A stretch of 64,000 bases of DNA from Silicimonas sp. (GCA_022824525.1 JAJDZT010000097.1:1-64000), one strand, 5' to 3'; shown: positions 52,958 through 62,269, counted from the stretch's first letter. Numbers and translations: made by a program. The notes: generated from the letters alone by a model not told the origin.

Positions 52958-54756
52958 GCTGCTATCTCCTCAGCCCAGGGTTTGAGACGTACGGTAAAGA
53001 TGGCGCCGCCATCGGGCGCGTTCTCACCCGAGATGTTGCCGCCAAAGCTTTGCACCAGACCATAGGAAATCGAGAGACCAAGGCCGGTGCCCTCTCCGTC
53101 CCCCACGGTCTTTGTCGAATAGAACGGTTCGAAAATCTTGTCCGGGTCTTCGATCCCCGGCCCCGTATCGGACACGCGCACGAACGGTGCGGGTTCGGCC
53201 TTCACTTCGATCCGGATCTGCTTTCGCTCGGAGGCAGACATTGCATCGGCTGCATTGGTGACCAGATTGACCAGCACCTGCTGGAGACGCACCTCTCCAC
53301 CCTCAACCCAGATGGGCGTGTCGGGTACGTCGAGCTGCAGGTCGATCCCGCCGCCCGCAATCGTCGTCTCCGTCAATTCTACCGCCGCTTCCGCCACCGA
53401 CACGAGGTCGACGCGAGAAGAGGGTTCGCTTTCCTGCCGCGCGAACGCCTTGAGGTTCTTGATAATGCGCGCCATCCGCCCCGCCAGATCGGCGATCTTG
53501 GCGAGATTGCTTCCCGCTTGGGTGCTGTCGTTTCGGGCCAGAAACTGGGTTCCGTTCTCGGCAAAGGATCGGATCGCCATGAGTGGCTGATTGAGTTCGT
53601 GACTGATCCCGGCCGACATTTGACCGAGCGCGGACAGCTTGCCGACCTGCACCAAATCTTCCTGCGCACGTTTCAGGGCTGCCTCGGCGTCGCGCCGTTC
53701 GGCGATCTCGGTCCGAAGGGTTTCGTTGATGCGGGAAAGTTCTTCCGTTCGCTCGGCCACGCGATCCTCCAAGGCGGCGTTCGCCAGCGCGAGCACCCGT
53801 CGCCTTTCGGCCGTGAGAAAGAGGATGGCGCCGAAAAAGGCCAGAAGGGCAGCGGTGACGCTGGCCTGAAGACCGGCGACCACGTAAGCGGGCCGCGCAT
53901 CGACCAGCGCTTCCGCTGTCAGATCGAGCACCGGCAGATCGCGGGAGATATGGAGCGCGCGGTCGGGAACGTATGGCCCGGCGTCGATCTCCCAAAGCCG
54001 CAGACCACGAAGCGTGGTTTCGGTGAAGGGTACGAATGGCCTGAGATCTTCGGGGTCATAACGCGCGGTTCCATCACGCAGCCTGTCCCCGCGCTGCATC
54101 AGCACAAGCTCTGACCGGTTCGAGGAAAAGGTGACGCCCAGCGTATCGGTGAACAGAACCGCAGGCACCTGCCCGCGCCCCTCGGCCTCCAAACGGTCCA
54201 TGTCGACAATTGCGGCAAGCACGGCCACCACTGGCCCGTTTTCGCTGAACACCGGAGCCGCGAAGTAGAACGCGCGGGTCTCGTAGGTTTCGCTAATGGC
54301 GTGGAAATTCCCGAGTGCGCCTGTAAGGGCGCGGTCGATAAAGTCTTCCTCCAACCATGAGCCGGCGGACGAACCGCTGGCACTTGCCACGAAGCGCCGA
54401 TCGGCATCGATCAGGACAAGATCGAGTGCGCCGGAAAGGTCGGACGGTCGCAAGAGAAGCGCCTGAAGCTCTTCCGGTGTGATGTCGGCGTCCTGAAGCT
54501 GGGGATCACCTGCAAGAACCACGATCAATTCGCGGTACCGCGAAAGCTGCTTGATCAGTCGGTCCGAGGCCAACGTCAGATCGGACCGGCCGCGCTGCTG
54601 CAACTGATCAAGCGCTTGCCCAAGCCCGATCCACCAAACGGTCAGCACGAACGCGAGGGCTGCCAAAGAGAAGGTTATGATCCGTATGAGTTTCACGGGC
54701 AGGACCGTAACACTCTGGGATGCGGGCAACAATTGATCACATTGCGCGCGCTTCAT
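52954..54756 (-). CDS. dctB: C4-dicarboxylate sensor histidine kinase
   Basis: The 600-residue kinase has a first transmembrane helix (about residues 24-44), a periplasmic sensor region to about 290 (PAS/Cache-like, with ALDLVLIDADRRFVASASG), a second helix (about 290-312), a coiled linker (LEDRVAERTEELSRINETLRTEIAERRDAEAAL) and the kinase core. The core has the phospho-His box GISHELNQPLMAIRSF, NAADAM, DTGPGIEDPDKIFEPFYSTK and GTGLGLSISYGL. This is DctB architecture. ATG 54756 is used, but a GTG at 54696 (VKLIRIITF) just before the first helix is a credible alternative. Confidence 0.92.
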   Translation of the reverse strand: MKRAQCDQLLPASQSVTVLPVKLIRIITFSLAALAFVLTVWWIGLGQALDQLQQRGRSDLTLASDRLIKQLSRYRELIVVLAGDPQLQDADITPEELQALLLRPSDLSGALDLVLIDADRRFVASASGSSAGSWLEEDFIDRALTGALGNFHAISETYETRAFYFAAPVFSENGPVVAVLAAIVDMDRLEAEGRGQVPAVLFTDTLGVTFSSNRSELVLMQRGDRLRDGTARYDPEDLRPFVPFTETTLRGLRLWEIDAGPYVPDRALHISRDLPVLDLTAEALVDARPAYVVAGLQASVTAALLAFFGAILFLTAERRRVLALANAALEDRVAERTEELSRINETLRTEIAERRDAEAALKRAQEDLVQVGKLSALGQMSAGISHELNQPLMAIRSFAENGTQFLARNDSTQAGSNLAKIADLAGRMARIIKNLKAFARQESEPSSRVDLVSVAEAAVELTETTIAGGGIDLQLDVPDTPIWVEGGEVRLQQVLVNLVTNAADAMSASERKQIRIEVKAEPAPFVRVSDTGPGIEDPDKIFEPFYSTKTVGDGEGTGLGLSISYGLVQSFGGNISGENAPDGGAIFTVRLKPWAEEIAA

Positions 54757-54774
54757 GTCGAAACGCGGGCCCGA

Positions 54775-56745
54775 TCAATAGCCGGTCAGATGAGCCTCCC
54801 GAAACTCGTTTTCGGTCTCCGGAGGTTTGCCCAGAATAGTTGCCAGAAGATGGTTCATGGTCTTCTGGTCCTTGTCGAACCCGCGATGGCTTTTGGCATC
54901 CGTAATCTTCTCGTCCTTTTGCCGGCCCGCATGGAACAGACGGTATCCTTTCTTCGGCAGATCAAAATCGGCCTCATATTCTTCGAGCCCCAGCAAAGGT
55001 GTGCCCTTGTGACCGTTGGGCGGGCGTTCGGTTTCGATCGCGTTCGCGACAAGGTAAAGCAGCGATTTGCTGTAGACCCCCAGCTTGTCTTTCAGTTCCC
55101 GCTGCTTGGTCAGGTTGTATTGGGTGATCTGCCTCGCCGTCTGACCAACGGCCGATTTAATGTAGCGTTCATAGTATTTTACGCTGCAGGCGGGAGCCAT
55201 GAGCGTTGCGGTATCCAGCACACGCCCCGTGTCCTTGAGATGCGGAAGGAACCCGCTGAACAACATGACGCCCGCGCTCTGCGACAGGAAGTGCAGTTTC
55301 AAAGGCTGCGTCACCTCAAGCATTTCATGGAGCTTTTCCCCTGCTCTCGAGTTCTGGCAAAGCGAAAGCCTTGCCGTCCTTTTCAGGTCGCGCCAAAGCT
55401 TCTGACCCAAGGGACGCGCGAGTTCTTCAAGGCGGTCATCAATATACTTGTCGCCCTTGTTCATGCGTTCGCCGGTCTTCAGAAGCAGATCTCGCACCAC
55501 GTCGACAACCTGATTGTTGAACGCTGTCTCCCACATGATGTGGATGGGATAGATGCGGTTGCCATGGAAAACCTCGCTCCACGCCTTCACCCGCGCAGCG
55601 ACGTCCGGCGCGCTCTGCAGTGCCCCGTGTGCGACGAAAAGAACGTGGTCAAATTCGCGCTTCGCGGATGTCGAGGCATCCTTGAGATGTGCAATAAGTG
55701 CATCAACATCCGCCTCCCCCTGCGCATAGCGGCCGCGAGAAACGAAGTCGCCGTCGTTGATATGAAGGAAATGGCCGACGATGTCCTGCCGCCGCGCCAC
55801 GAAGGGCACACCCGTTTCCTTGGCTTTCCGAAAGACACGGTGGTTGCGGGCGAACTTCACCCGAAACGCCTCGGGGCTGGATATGGCGAGCCTGAGCACC
55901 CAGGCGTCTTCGACGTTCTCGAACCAGTCATCATAGGTCCAATGGGCGACACCCTTCAGCGGCACGCCCCCCTCGGGCTGGAACGTGCTCCACCGCTTTC
56001 CCCATGAGTTCTGGACCAGAAAACCCTCCCGATCGTACCCCACGATGGCAAAGGCATGGCGGCCCCGTTCTGTCGTGGAGCGCGTGATTTTTCCGCTTGC
56101 CGGCCTCGCCCATCCGGAATGGATCTTGGCCGAAGCAATCACGGCCCCCGCTTCGTTGATCGCGGTGTGATAGTCGTTGATCTCGTGGTTGAGGCGATAA
56201 TACGCACCCAGCGTGACCTCTCGCGCGCGCTTTGCGATGTCCATTGTCAGGGCAAAGCTGCCCATGCCATGGAGCTTGTTGAAACGCGCGTCCGCTTCCC
56301 GGCAAACGCCATTGTGGAAGAAACCCTTCAGCGCGCCACGAAGCGTCGACCCGGCAAATTTCTCGTCCGGAAGGTCGTCATGCAGCTGGGCCATCCGAAA
56401 CAACATGCGCGTGCTGACGCGCGCGTTAAGCTCCTCGTCCGAAAGGTTGTCTTCCTCCTCGTCTTCGCAGCAAGTTTCCTCGGCGTTGGTGTCATCCTCT
56501 TCCGTGTTCTCGTCCTCCGTCATCGCCTTGACCTGTCGGTCGATGACGCTGGCAAGCGCGAAGGCGGTGCAGGCGGAGGATGTTCCTTGGTCGCGGATCT
56601 TGAGGTCGCAGGGCTTGGGGATGATCTGATGCTTCAACTTGAGAAGCGCGGGTTTGTAATACCGGTCCCGCAGATCGACCACGTCCGGGGGGACCAAAAG
56701 GGTTCGGGTCCCGTCTTTGGTTCGAAACTTCTTTTCCTCGATCAT
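54775..56745 (-). CDS. Papain-family peptidase fused to an alpha/beta-hydrolase-like domain
   Basis: The 656-residue protein combines two hydrolase modules. Residues about 40-290 are papain-like: Gln53 and Cys59 in RDQGTSSACTAF (papain Q19-C25 spacing), His230 in RGRHAFAIVGYD and Asn246 in VQNSWGKRW (papain H159-N175 spacing). An acidic insert (about 77-105, rich in Glu/Asp with CC) interrupts the domain. Residues about 365-640 look like an alpha/beta hydrolase: DHVLFVAHG, nucleophile-elbow-like FLSQSAGVML (Ser490) and SHRGFDKD (His619). There is no signal peptide. ATG 56745 has GGAGAGGA upstream. It is 25 nt downstream of the SGNH-protease gene. Function unknown. Confidence 0.75.
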   Translation of the reverse strand: MIEEKKFRTKDGTRTLLVPPDVVDLRDRYYKPALLKLKHQIIPKPCDLKIRDQGTSSACTAFALASVIDRQVKAMTEDENTEEDDTNAEETCCEDEEEDNLSDEELNARVSTRMLFRMAQLHDDLPDEKFAGSTLRGALKGFFHNGVCREADARFNKLHGMGSFALTMDIAKRAREVTLGAYYRLNHEINDYHTAINEAGAVIASAKIHSGWARPASGKITRSTTERGRHAFAIVGYDREGFLVQNSWGKRWSTFQPEGGVPLKGVAHWTYDDWFENVEDAWVLRLAISSPEAFRVKFARNHRVFRKAKETGVPFVARRQDIVGHFLHINDGDFVSRGRYAQGEADVDALIAHLKDASTSAKREFDHVLFVAHGALQSAPDVAARVKAWSEVFHGNRIYPIHIMWETAFNNQVVDVVRDLLLKTGERMNKGDKYIDDRLEELARPLGQKLWRDLKRTARLSLCQNSRAGEKLHEMLEVTQPLKLHFLSQSAGVMLFSGFLPHLKDTGRVLDTATLMAPACSVKYYERYIKSAVGQTARQITQYNLTKQRELKDKLGVYSKSLLYLVANAIETERPPNGHKGTPLLGLEEYEADFDLPKKGYRLFHAGRQKDEKITDAKSHRGFDKDQKTMNHLLATILGKPPETENEFREAHLTGY

Positions 56746-56770
56746 GACGCGTTCCTCTCCCGACACTCCT

Positions 56771-59371
56771 TCACGTCAGCGCGTCCAAGACATCGGGGAC
56801 AAAATGGGCGTAGTTGCGCGTACCGAACTGGCCTGCGAAGTGAAGGCCCGCCGTCACCCACTTGCCCCCCTCTTCCTGCATCATCAAAGGCGACCCGGAC
56901 GATCCGCCAAGCGTCGTTGCGTCATGCAGAAAGACGCTGTCGGCACGCCCGCCAAGGGACGTGAAGGCACCGGGCTTGGCAAAGATCATTCCCGCCGAGA
57001 AACGCTTCACACCGAACCTGTCTCCGATGAGAGCAAAGAGGACCGTCTTCGACACGGTTTTTGGATTGTCATCTTCGTTCTCCACGAGCCATGACCCGAA
57101 CGGTTGACCGGGATGGCCAACGTTGAAGAACAAGGGACGTTCGTCTTTCAGAAGCACCTCGCCATCCGTGGCGAGGGGAACGGGTTCTGGAAAGGCAATC
57201 CCGTCTCTCGGCTCCAGCCGCAGGGTAGCCACGTCGAGTTGCGGCGGGTCGACCTGTCCGGCGATGACATCTGGGCTGGCGAAATCCACGCCTTGGATCC
57301 GGAAAACCTTGTCGGGTGACACGCCGCGTTCGGCTTCGACGGCGAAATCGACCGAGTACACATCGTTCAGGAACCAGTTGCTTCCCAGCGGAACACCCAT
57401 GAATTCAAGCACATGCTTGGCTGTCGCGACGCGCCCGTCTTCCAGCATCCAGGCGCTGCCGTAGACAGTGTCCGCCGAGCGATCCGTGCCACGGATGATC
57501 CGGCCGGTTGCCTTGATTTGGTGCTGGATGGCCTCGAGATTTTCCACGACATGAGGTTTCAAGCCGCTTCGTTCGAGCTTGATGTCATTCACGTCGATCG
57601 TGTCGTCCTGCACGTACAGCGCGGGGCGTGTGCCATCGAGGAGAACAATGGCCTCGGCTTCCCCGAAGAAGCTGGACCCTGCCGGAGCTTCGGCCTCTTC
57701 ACCGCCAAGCATCTCAAGAATGCTGCCGGCCCATTTCATGAAGTGTTCCGTGACGCTGTCATCCACCGGAACGGTTGGCGCCTCGACCACGTCTTTCGTG
57801 ACGGTTTCGCGGAGGAACTCGAGCTCTTCCTTCTGGAAGTCACGATCGAACGTCGGAAGCCCGTCAAGCTTGCGGAACTTCTCGCGCGCCTCGGCCATCG
57901 TGGGGATGGAGGCCTCGGTGGCCGCACCGACAACGGGCGGCGCGACCGGAACGAATGTCCGGCAGAACGCGCCTTTTCCCATCTCCAACACCTCGCCAGC
58001 GAGCCACGCGGCCAGCGCCCCCGCGATTGCTGCGGGCACGCCGAAGGGGCCGGTCACGAGCCAGCTCGATACGGCGACGGTCAGGGCTTCCTTCCCGTTT
58101 TCAAGGGCTTCGACGATGGCCTTTTCAAGGAAGTTGTCAGGTTCCGCACCGCCGCAGACGACCTCGCGCAGATCGTCCAGCCAGCGCTCGATCAACTTTC
58201 GCGTTGCGCGACGGATGGACGAAATCCCGATCTCGGTTTCCGCCCGGTCCGGAAAGAGAAGCGGCATCTCGGTGTCGCCCGCGGAACTCGGATCAAGTTC
58301 GGCAAGCCGGACACGCAAATCCAGTTCCCGCAACAGCGTTTGCTGGTCGAGCGCGGACATCTGCACCGCTTGGGCCAGCACCGGTGCCGGCGTTGACATG
58401 GACATGATCGAGATCTCGGGCGACGGCGCGTTCATCCGGTCGTCCAGCACCTTCTGGAAACGGTCGGCCACCTTGCGATAGTTCTTTCCGTTCAGGTGGA
58501 TTTCATCATGCCAGTCGCCGGGATCCGTGCCGATATCCGTGACATCGATATGCACCAACTTTCCATGGAACTCGGGACGAGCGGCCATGCGCGCCAACGC
58601 ATTGTTGAACCGCTTCAGGATCTCGATCACCACTTCGTGCTGCGTGTCCGGCGGCACACCGCGTTTCGTGAGCGGCTTCTCGATCCACGAACCACCGCGC
58701 GGGAACGCAGGCCCGTAGCCGTGGATCAGGATATGCACATGCGGGAACGCGGTGTGCACCCGGCGGAAGAGCTTGAGATACTTCACGACCATCTTCTGGA
58801 GGAACGCATCGAAGGTCGGACCAACCAGCTCGGCACCCGAGGCCCCCGCGAACGGCTCTTCGATCAGCCGCCCCAGTTGGCCGTTGTCGAACAGATCGTT
58901 GCCACCCGCAGACAGAAGCAATGCAGAGGCCCCCTCCGCATCGATGTTCAGCAGGATCTCGCGCTGCTGCCGGATGTCGGACAACTCGTCCCCGGCCGCA
59001 CCAAGGCTCAGGATCGCGTTTTTCACCATGAGATGATCGATGATGTCCTTGAGCGACGTCGGGTATTGGAACCAGCTATCGCCTTCCGAGACGAAACGCG
59101 GACCGCTCCACCCTTTCTTCAGACGCCTCCGATAGGCCTGATGCCGCCGCTTGCGCATGAACCCGTTGGCGAGCCGCACCAGAACACCGCCCTCAGTCCC
59201 GGGTGGAATATCGGTGACGAGATCCGGGTTCGGATGAAGGTCAGGCCCCATCTTCCCGGGGATCGGCACCTCCACCATGTACTTCATATAGAGGTCCAGA
59301 TCGGTGTCTGGATCGCTGAGCTTTTCAATCAGATCGTCATAACGAATCGGCGGAAGATCTTGATCTGGCAT
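56771..59371 (-). CDS. SGNH/GDSL hydrolase fused to a trypsin-like serine protease
   Basis: The 866-residue protein has an N-terminal SGNH hydrolase (about 88-310): Ser99 in SEGDSW, Asn158 in SAGGND and the Asp289-x2-His292 pair in DEIHLN. A middle region (about 330-620) includes a hydrophobic stretch (429-463) that could be a membrane or buried hairpin. The C-terminal chymotrypsin-fold protease (about 622-866) has His653 (TAKHVL), Asp713 (QLDVATL) and Ser825 (GGSSGSP, V8-type). No signal peptide is visible. ATG 59371 with GGGATGAA upstream is preferred to an in-frame codon 42 nt earlier. It is the first gene of a two-gene unit with the papain-like protein. Function unknown. Confidence 0.75.
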   Translation of the reverse strand: MPDQDLPPIRYDDLIEKLSDPDTDLDLYMKYMVEVPIPGKMGPDLHPNPDLVTDIPPGTEGGVLVRLANGFMRKRRHQAYRRRLKKGWSGPRFVSEGDSWFQYPTSLKDIIDHLMVKNAILSLGAAGDELSDIRQQREILLNIDAEGASALLLSAGGNDLFDNGQLGRLIEEPFAGASGAELVGPTFDAFLQKMVVKYLKLFRRVHTAFPHVHILIHGYGPAFPRGGSWIEKPLTKRGVPPDTQHEVVIEILKRFNNALARMAARPEFHGKLVHIDVTDIGTDPGDWHDEIHLNGKNYRKVADRFQKVLDDRMNAPSPEISIMSMSTPAPVLAQAVQMSALDQQTLLRELDLRVRLAELDPSSAGDTEMPLLFPDRAETEIGISSIRRATRKLIERWLDDLREVVCGGAEPDNFLEKAIVEALENGKEALTVAVSSWLVTGPFGVPAAIAGALAAWLAGEVLEMGKGAFCRTFVPVAPPVVGAATEASIPTMAEAREKFRKLDGLPTFDRDFQKEELEFLRETVTKDVVEAPTVPVDDSVTEHFMKWAGSILEMLGGEEAEAPAGSSFFGEAEAIVLLDGTRPALYVQDDTIDVNDIKLERSGLKPHVVENLEAIQHQIKATGRIIRGTDRSADTVYGSAWMLEDGRVATAKHVLEFMGVPLGSNWFLNDVYSVDFAVEAERGVSPDKVFRIQGVDFASPDVIAGQVDPPQLDVATLRLEPRDGIAFPEPVPLATDGEVLLKDERPLFFNVGHPGQPFGSWLVENEDDNPKTVSKTVLFALIGDRFGVKRFSAGMIFAKPGAFTSLGGRADSVFLHDATTLGGSSGSPLMMQEEGGKWVTAGLHFAGQFGTRNYAHFVPDVLDALT

Positions 59372-59494
59372 AATAAATTCATCCCATAACAAGCGCCTGA
59401 AAACGGGCGCCAATCTGCAATATGAGAAAAGACTAACAAAACATTAGGATCCCACCTAGCGGGGCGCGCCTAACGTGAGAGCAACGTGAAAGGC

Positions 59495-60013
59495 TCAGAC
59501 GGTGGCCGTGGTCTCGGCAATAGCCGCGCGCAGCCACGCTTCAAGCGCGTCGCTCTCCGGTGCAACGGCCTCGGCCACTCCGCCCGTGAAGGTGTCAAAC
59601 GCATCCTTGTTCAGCGCATTCAACCCGACAAGCACGGGGATCTCCTGCGCCATGGCGTCGGCGATCAGGTTCCGGAACCCACGCCCGAGCGCCTCTTGCT
59701 TGCCGAACTTGTTGACCATGAGGACCGACGCGCCTTCCAGACGGGCTTCGCACTCGGCAATGGCCGTCTCCAGCGCACCCGGGTCAAGGCGGCAGCCTCT
59801 CGCGCCCGGTCCAAGCGATTGGGAGATGCGGATGATCGGACCGTCCGGCAACACACGCACGTCCATGTCGCACGGTCCTTCGCCGTCGCAGGCGGTGTTG
59901 AACTGCACTGTGCCGCAAAGGCGAATACCGTCGGCCAGCAGCCGTTCCGCAACGCCTGCCAGCAGCAGGTCCATGTCACCCTTTCCGGGCGCAATCGTGT
60001 AGCCCATGCGCAT
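59495..60013 (-). CDS. DUF2478 family P-loop-like protein
   Basis: This 172-residue protein begins MRMGYTIAPGKGDMDLLLAGVAERL and contains NTACDGEGPCDMDVRVLPDG, ISQSLGPGARGCRLDPGALE and LMVNKFGKQEALGRGFRNLIADA, the DUF2478 signature. The family is often linked to molybdenum-transport or nucleotide-binding functions, but no role is established here. GGGAGGAG upstream supports ATG 60013. It is 54 nt downstream of nothing on the same strand except the two-gene hydrolase unit and stands alone. Confidence 0.82.
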   Translation of the reverse strand: MRMGYTIAPGKGDMDLLLAGVAERLLADGIRLCGTVQFNTACDGEGPCDMDVRVLPDGPIIRISQSLGPGARGCRLDPGALETAIAECEARLEGASVLMVNKFGKQEALGRGFRNLIADAMAQEIPVLVGLNALNKDAFDTFTGGVAEAVAPESDALEAWLRAAIAETTATV

Positions 60014-60067
60014 GGGGGCAATCTCCTCCCTCTTCCAATACGAGTGTCCGGCATTCGCGCGGCAAGG

Positions 60068-60811
60068 TCAAACGCCGGGACTGTGCCGCTTCAGATAGGC
60101 CAGCGTGAGCCAGTTCACCGTCAGGTATAGCACGATCGAGAGCACGCCGAGCGTCAGGAGCGCCGCGAACATGAGGTCCGTTTTCGCGCGCCCGTTGGCC
60201 AGCAGCATCAGATATCCGAGCCCACTGCTCGACCCGACCCATTCACCGATCACCGCGCCGATGGGCGCATAGACCGCCGCCAGCCGCAGCCCCGATCCAA
60301 GAGACGGCAAGGCAGCCGGCACACGGATGCGCCAAAGCGTGCGCCACTTGCTGGCCCCCATCGTCTGCGCCAGATCGAGATAACCGGGCGGCGTTCGCAT
60401 CAACCCGTCAAAGAAGGCCGAGGTGATTGGGAAATAGATGATCAGCACCGCCATCGCGATCTTTGAGCCCATGCCGAAGCCGAGCCAGAGCGTCAGGATC
60501 GGCGCCAATGCAAAGACCGGCAAGGCTTGGGTGAACACCAGGATGGGCCGAACGGTGAGCCGCGCGAAATCCGAGGCCGCCAGCGTCAGCGCGGTCGCAA
60601 TCCCGAGGACTGCGCCCACAAGCAGACCCAACCCGATCTCGGTCGCCGTCACCAGCGTGTGCTCGAAGATCAGCGCGCGATTGTCAAACCACGTCTCTGC
60701 CACCAGCGCGGGCGGTGGCAGAATGAAGCGCCGCACACCCGTCAGGCTCACGATCGCCTGCCAGAGACCAAGGGCGATCACCGTCGCGAGGATGCCGCCG
60801 AGGTAGCGCAT
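60068..60811 (-). CDS. thiX: ABC transporter permease, thiamine-precursor type (ThiX)
   Basis: The 247-residue permease has six hydrophobic segments and the SsuC/ThiX-type EAA loop (TMGASKWRTLWRIRVPAALPSLGSGLRLAAVYAPIGAVIGEWVGSSSGLGYLM). The operon context with thiY, tenA and thiZ indicates import of a pyrimidine precursor of thiamine. It overlaps the thiZ stop by ATGA. Confidence 0.88.
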   Translation of the reverse strand: MRYLGGILATVIALGLWQAIVSLTGVRRFILPPPALVAETWFDNRALIFEHTLVTATEIGLGLLVGAVLGIATALTLAASDFARLTVRPILVFTQALPVFALAPILTLWLGFGMGSKIAMAVLIIYFPITSAFFDGLMRTPPGYLDLAQTMGASKWRTLWRIRVPAALPSLGSGLRLAAVYAPIGAVIGEWVGSSSGLGYLMLLANGRAKTDLMFAALLTLGVLSIVLYLTVNWLTLAYLKRHSPGV

Positions 60812-61533
60812 CAGGCTGCTCCCAGCCGTGCGAAAAGCGCCGCCTGTGCGGCATGAAAGGCCGGATCGCTCATCGCGCGGGGGGCCGATCCCGGCGGCGT
60901 CGCCACCTCTTCCGCCCCGGTTTCGGTCATCACCACGATCTTGTCAGCCAGCCGCGCGGCCTCCCCCGGGTCATGGGTGACAAGCAGCACGGTGCGCCCG
61001 TCCAGAAGCCGAAAGGCAAGCTCCTGCATCTCCGCCCGGGTCCGTGCATCCAGCGCCGAGAACGGCTCATCCAGCAGGATGACCGGCCGATCTTCCATCA
61101 ATGTGCGGGCCAGTGCCACCCGTTGCCGTTGCCCTCCCGAAAGGGCGTTGGGTTTCTTGGCCGCATGCGCGTCCAACCCGACATCGGCGACCAGTCGCCG
61201 GGCACGGGCGTGATCCGGGGCTTCACCCCTGAGCCGCGCGCCGAGTGTCACGTTTTCCTCGACCGTCGCCCAGGGAAGAAGCAAATCGCTCTGGGCCATG
61301 TAGGCGACGCGGGCGCCGAGACCGGCGCCATCGTTCGCTGCAATCGCGCCCTCGAACGCTGCACCTGTCGGCAGACCCGCGATGAGACGCAGGATGGTGG
61401 TCTTGCCCACGCCCGAGACGCCCAATAGACAGGTCCACCCTCCCGGCTCCAGCACCAGCTCAAGCCGGTCGAAGACAGCCACGCCGTCGACCGAGGCGCG
61501 GCCGGAAAACCGGATGCCGGGTGCGGCTGTCAC
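60811..61533 (-). CDS. thiZ: ABC transporter ATP-binding protein, thiamine-precursor type (ThiZ)
   Basis: This 240-residue ATPase has Walker A GVSGVGKTT, signature [16 protein letters not shown], Walker B VILLDEPFSALD and the switch THDPGEA. The start is a GTG at 61533 (VTAAPGIRFSG) overlapping the tenA stop (GTGA); the long upstream in-frame reading is antisense-free but overlaps tenA fully and is spurious. It energises ThiX. Confidence 0.88.
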   Translation of the reverse strand: MTAAPGIRFSGRASVDGVAVFDRLELVLEPGGWTCLLGVSGVGKTTILRLIAGLPTGAAFEGAIAANDGAGLGARVAYMAQSDLLLPWATVEENVTLGARLRGEAPDHARARRLVADVGLDAHAAKKPNALSGGQRQRVALARTLMEDRPVILLDEPFSALDARTRAEMQELAFRLLDGRTVLLVTHDPGEAARLADKIVVMTETGAEEVATPPGSAPRAMSDPAFHAAQAALFARLGAA

Positions 61534-62204
61534 GGGGTCAGGCCCATCTGCCAGAAACCGACTTCCAAGGCGGTGGCCTGCCGGAAGGTTGCGCAAAGCC
61601 CGTCCCAGACCGGCAGGTTCCGGTAGTCCGCACCATAACGCCGCTCCAACGCCCCATCGAGCAAGCCACCCACGCTCTCGCAAAGCCCCTGGTATTCCGC
61701 CCCGCCATAGGTCGCGATCCAGTCGGCATAGGTGTCGGACGTCTTCTCCCTCAAAAGCCGCGCCCCGATCTCCCCATAGCCCAGAACACAAGGCGCAAGT
61801 GCCGCGAGCAGCTTCGGGAAGTCCCCGGAAAAACCGCAATCCATCACGTAGCGCGTATAGGCCGCATTCTCCGCGCGCTCTTCCGTCGCCAGAAGTGCGG
61901 CCTCCGAAATCCCGGCCTCTGCGCAAATGCCCACGTGAAGCGCCATTTCTTCGGCCAGAAGCGCGTTCACCGTGGCCGAGCAGGCCTGCATCTCCTCCAG
62001 CGTGCCCGCCTTCACCACGCCCAATGCCCAGGCGCGCGCGAAATGGATCAGGAACACGTAGTCCTGCCGCAGGTAATGCAGAAACGCCTCCCGTGGCAGC
62101 GACCCATCCCGCAAACCTTCAACGAAATCATGCCGCACATAAGCGTCCCAAACCGGCCCAGTCGCCCCTCTCATGGCCTCGAACGCGCGCCCATAACCTG
62201 TCAT
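61530..62204 (-). CDS. tenA: Aminopyrimidine aminohydrolase/thiaminase II
   Basis: The 224-residue all-helical protein has TenA features: FLHYLRQDYVFLIHFARAWALG, the active-site Cys139 in LAALAPCVLGYGEIG, YADWIATYGG and the C-terminal catalytic Glu214 in ALEVGFWQMG. It hydrolyses aminopyrimidine degradation products of thiamine to HMP for reuse. It overlaps thiZ. A dispersed repeat copy separates it from thiY. Confidence 0.94.
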   Translation of the reverse strand: MTGYGRAFEAMRGATGPVWDAYVRHDFVEGLRDGSLPREAFLHYLRQDYVFLIHFARAWALGVVKAGTLEEMQACSATVNALLAEEMALHVGICAEAGISEAALLATEERAENAAYTRYVMDCGFSGDFPKLLAALAPCVLGYGEIGARLLREKTSDTYADWIATYGGAEYQGLCESVGGLLDGALERRYGADYRNLPVWDGLCATFRQATALEVGFWQMGLTP

Positions 62205-62227
62205 GATCCAGCCCTCATTATCGGCCT

Positions 62228-62269
62228 CAAAATATCCCGAGGGGGTCTGGGGGAGCAGCGCTCCCCCAG
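62228..62269. repeat. Dispersed AAATATCCCGGGG-hairpin repeat, copy 4
   Basis: CAAAATATCCCGAGGGGG is followed by a perfect 10-bp hairpin CTGGGGGAGC-AGC-GCTCCCCCAG (62247-62269). The left flank TTATCGGCCT matches copy 2. It lies in the 100-nt gap between thiY and tenA and supplies the post-binding-protein hairpin of this operon. Confidence 0.75.
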
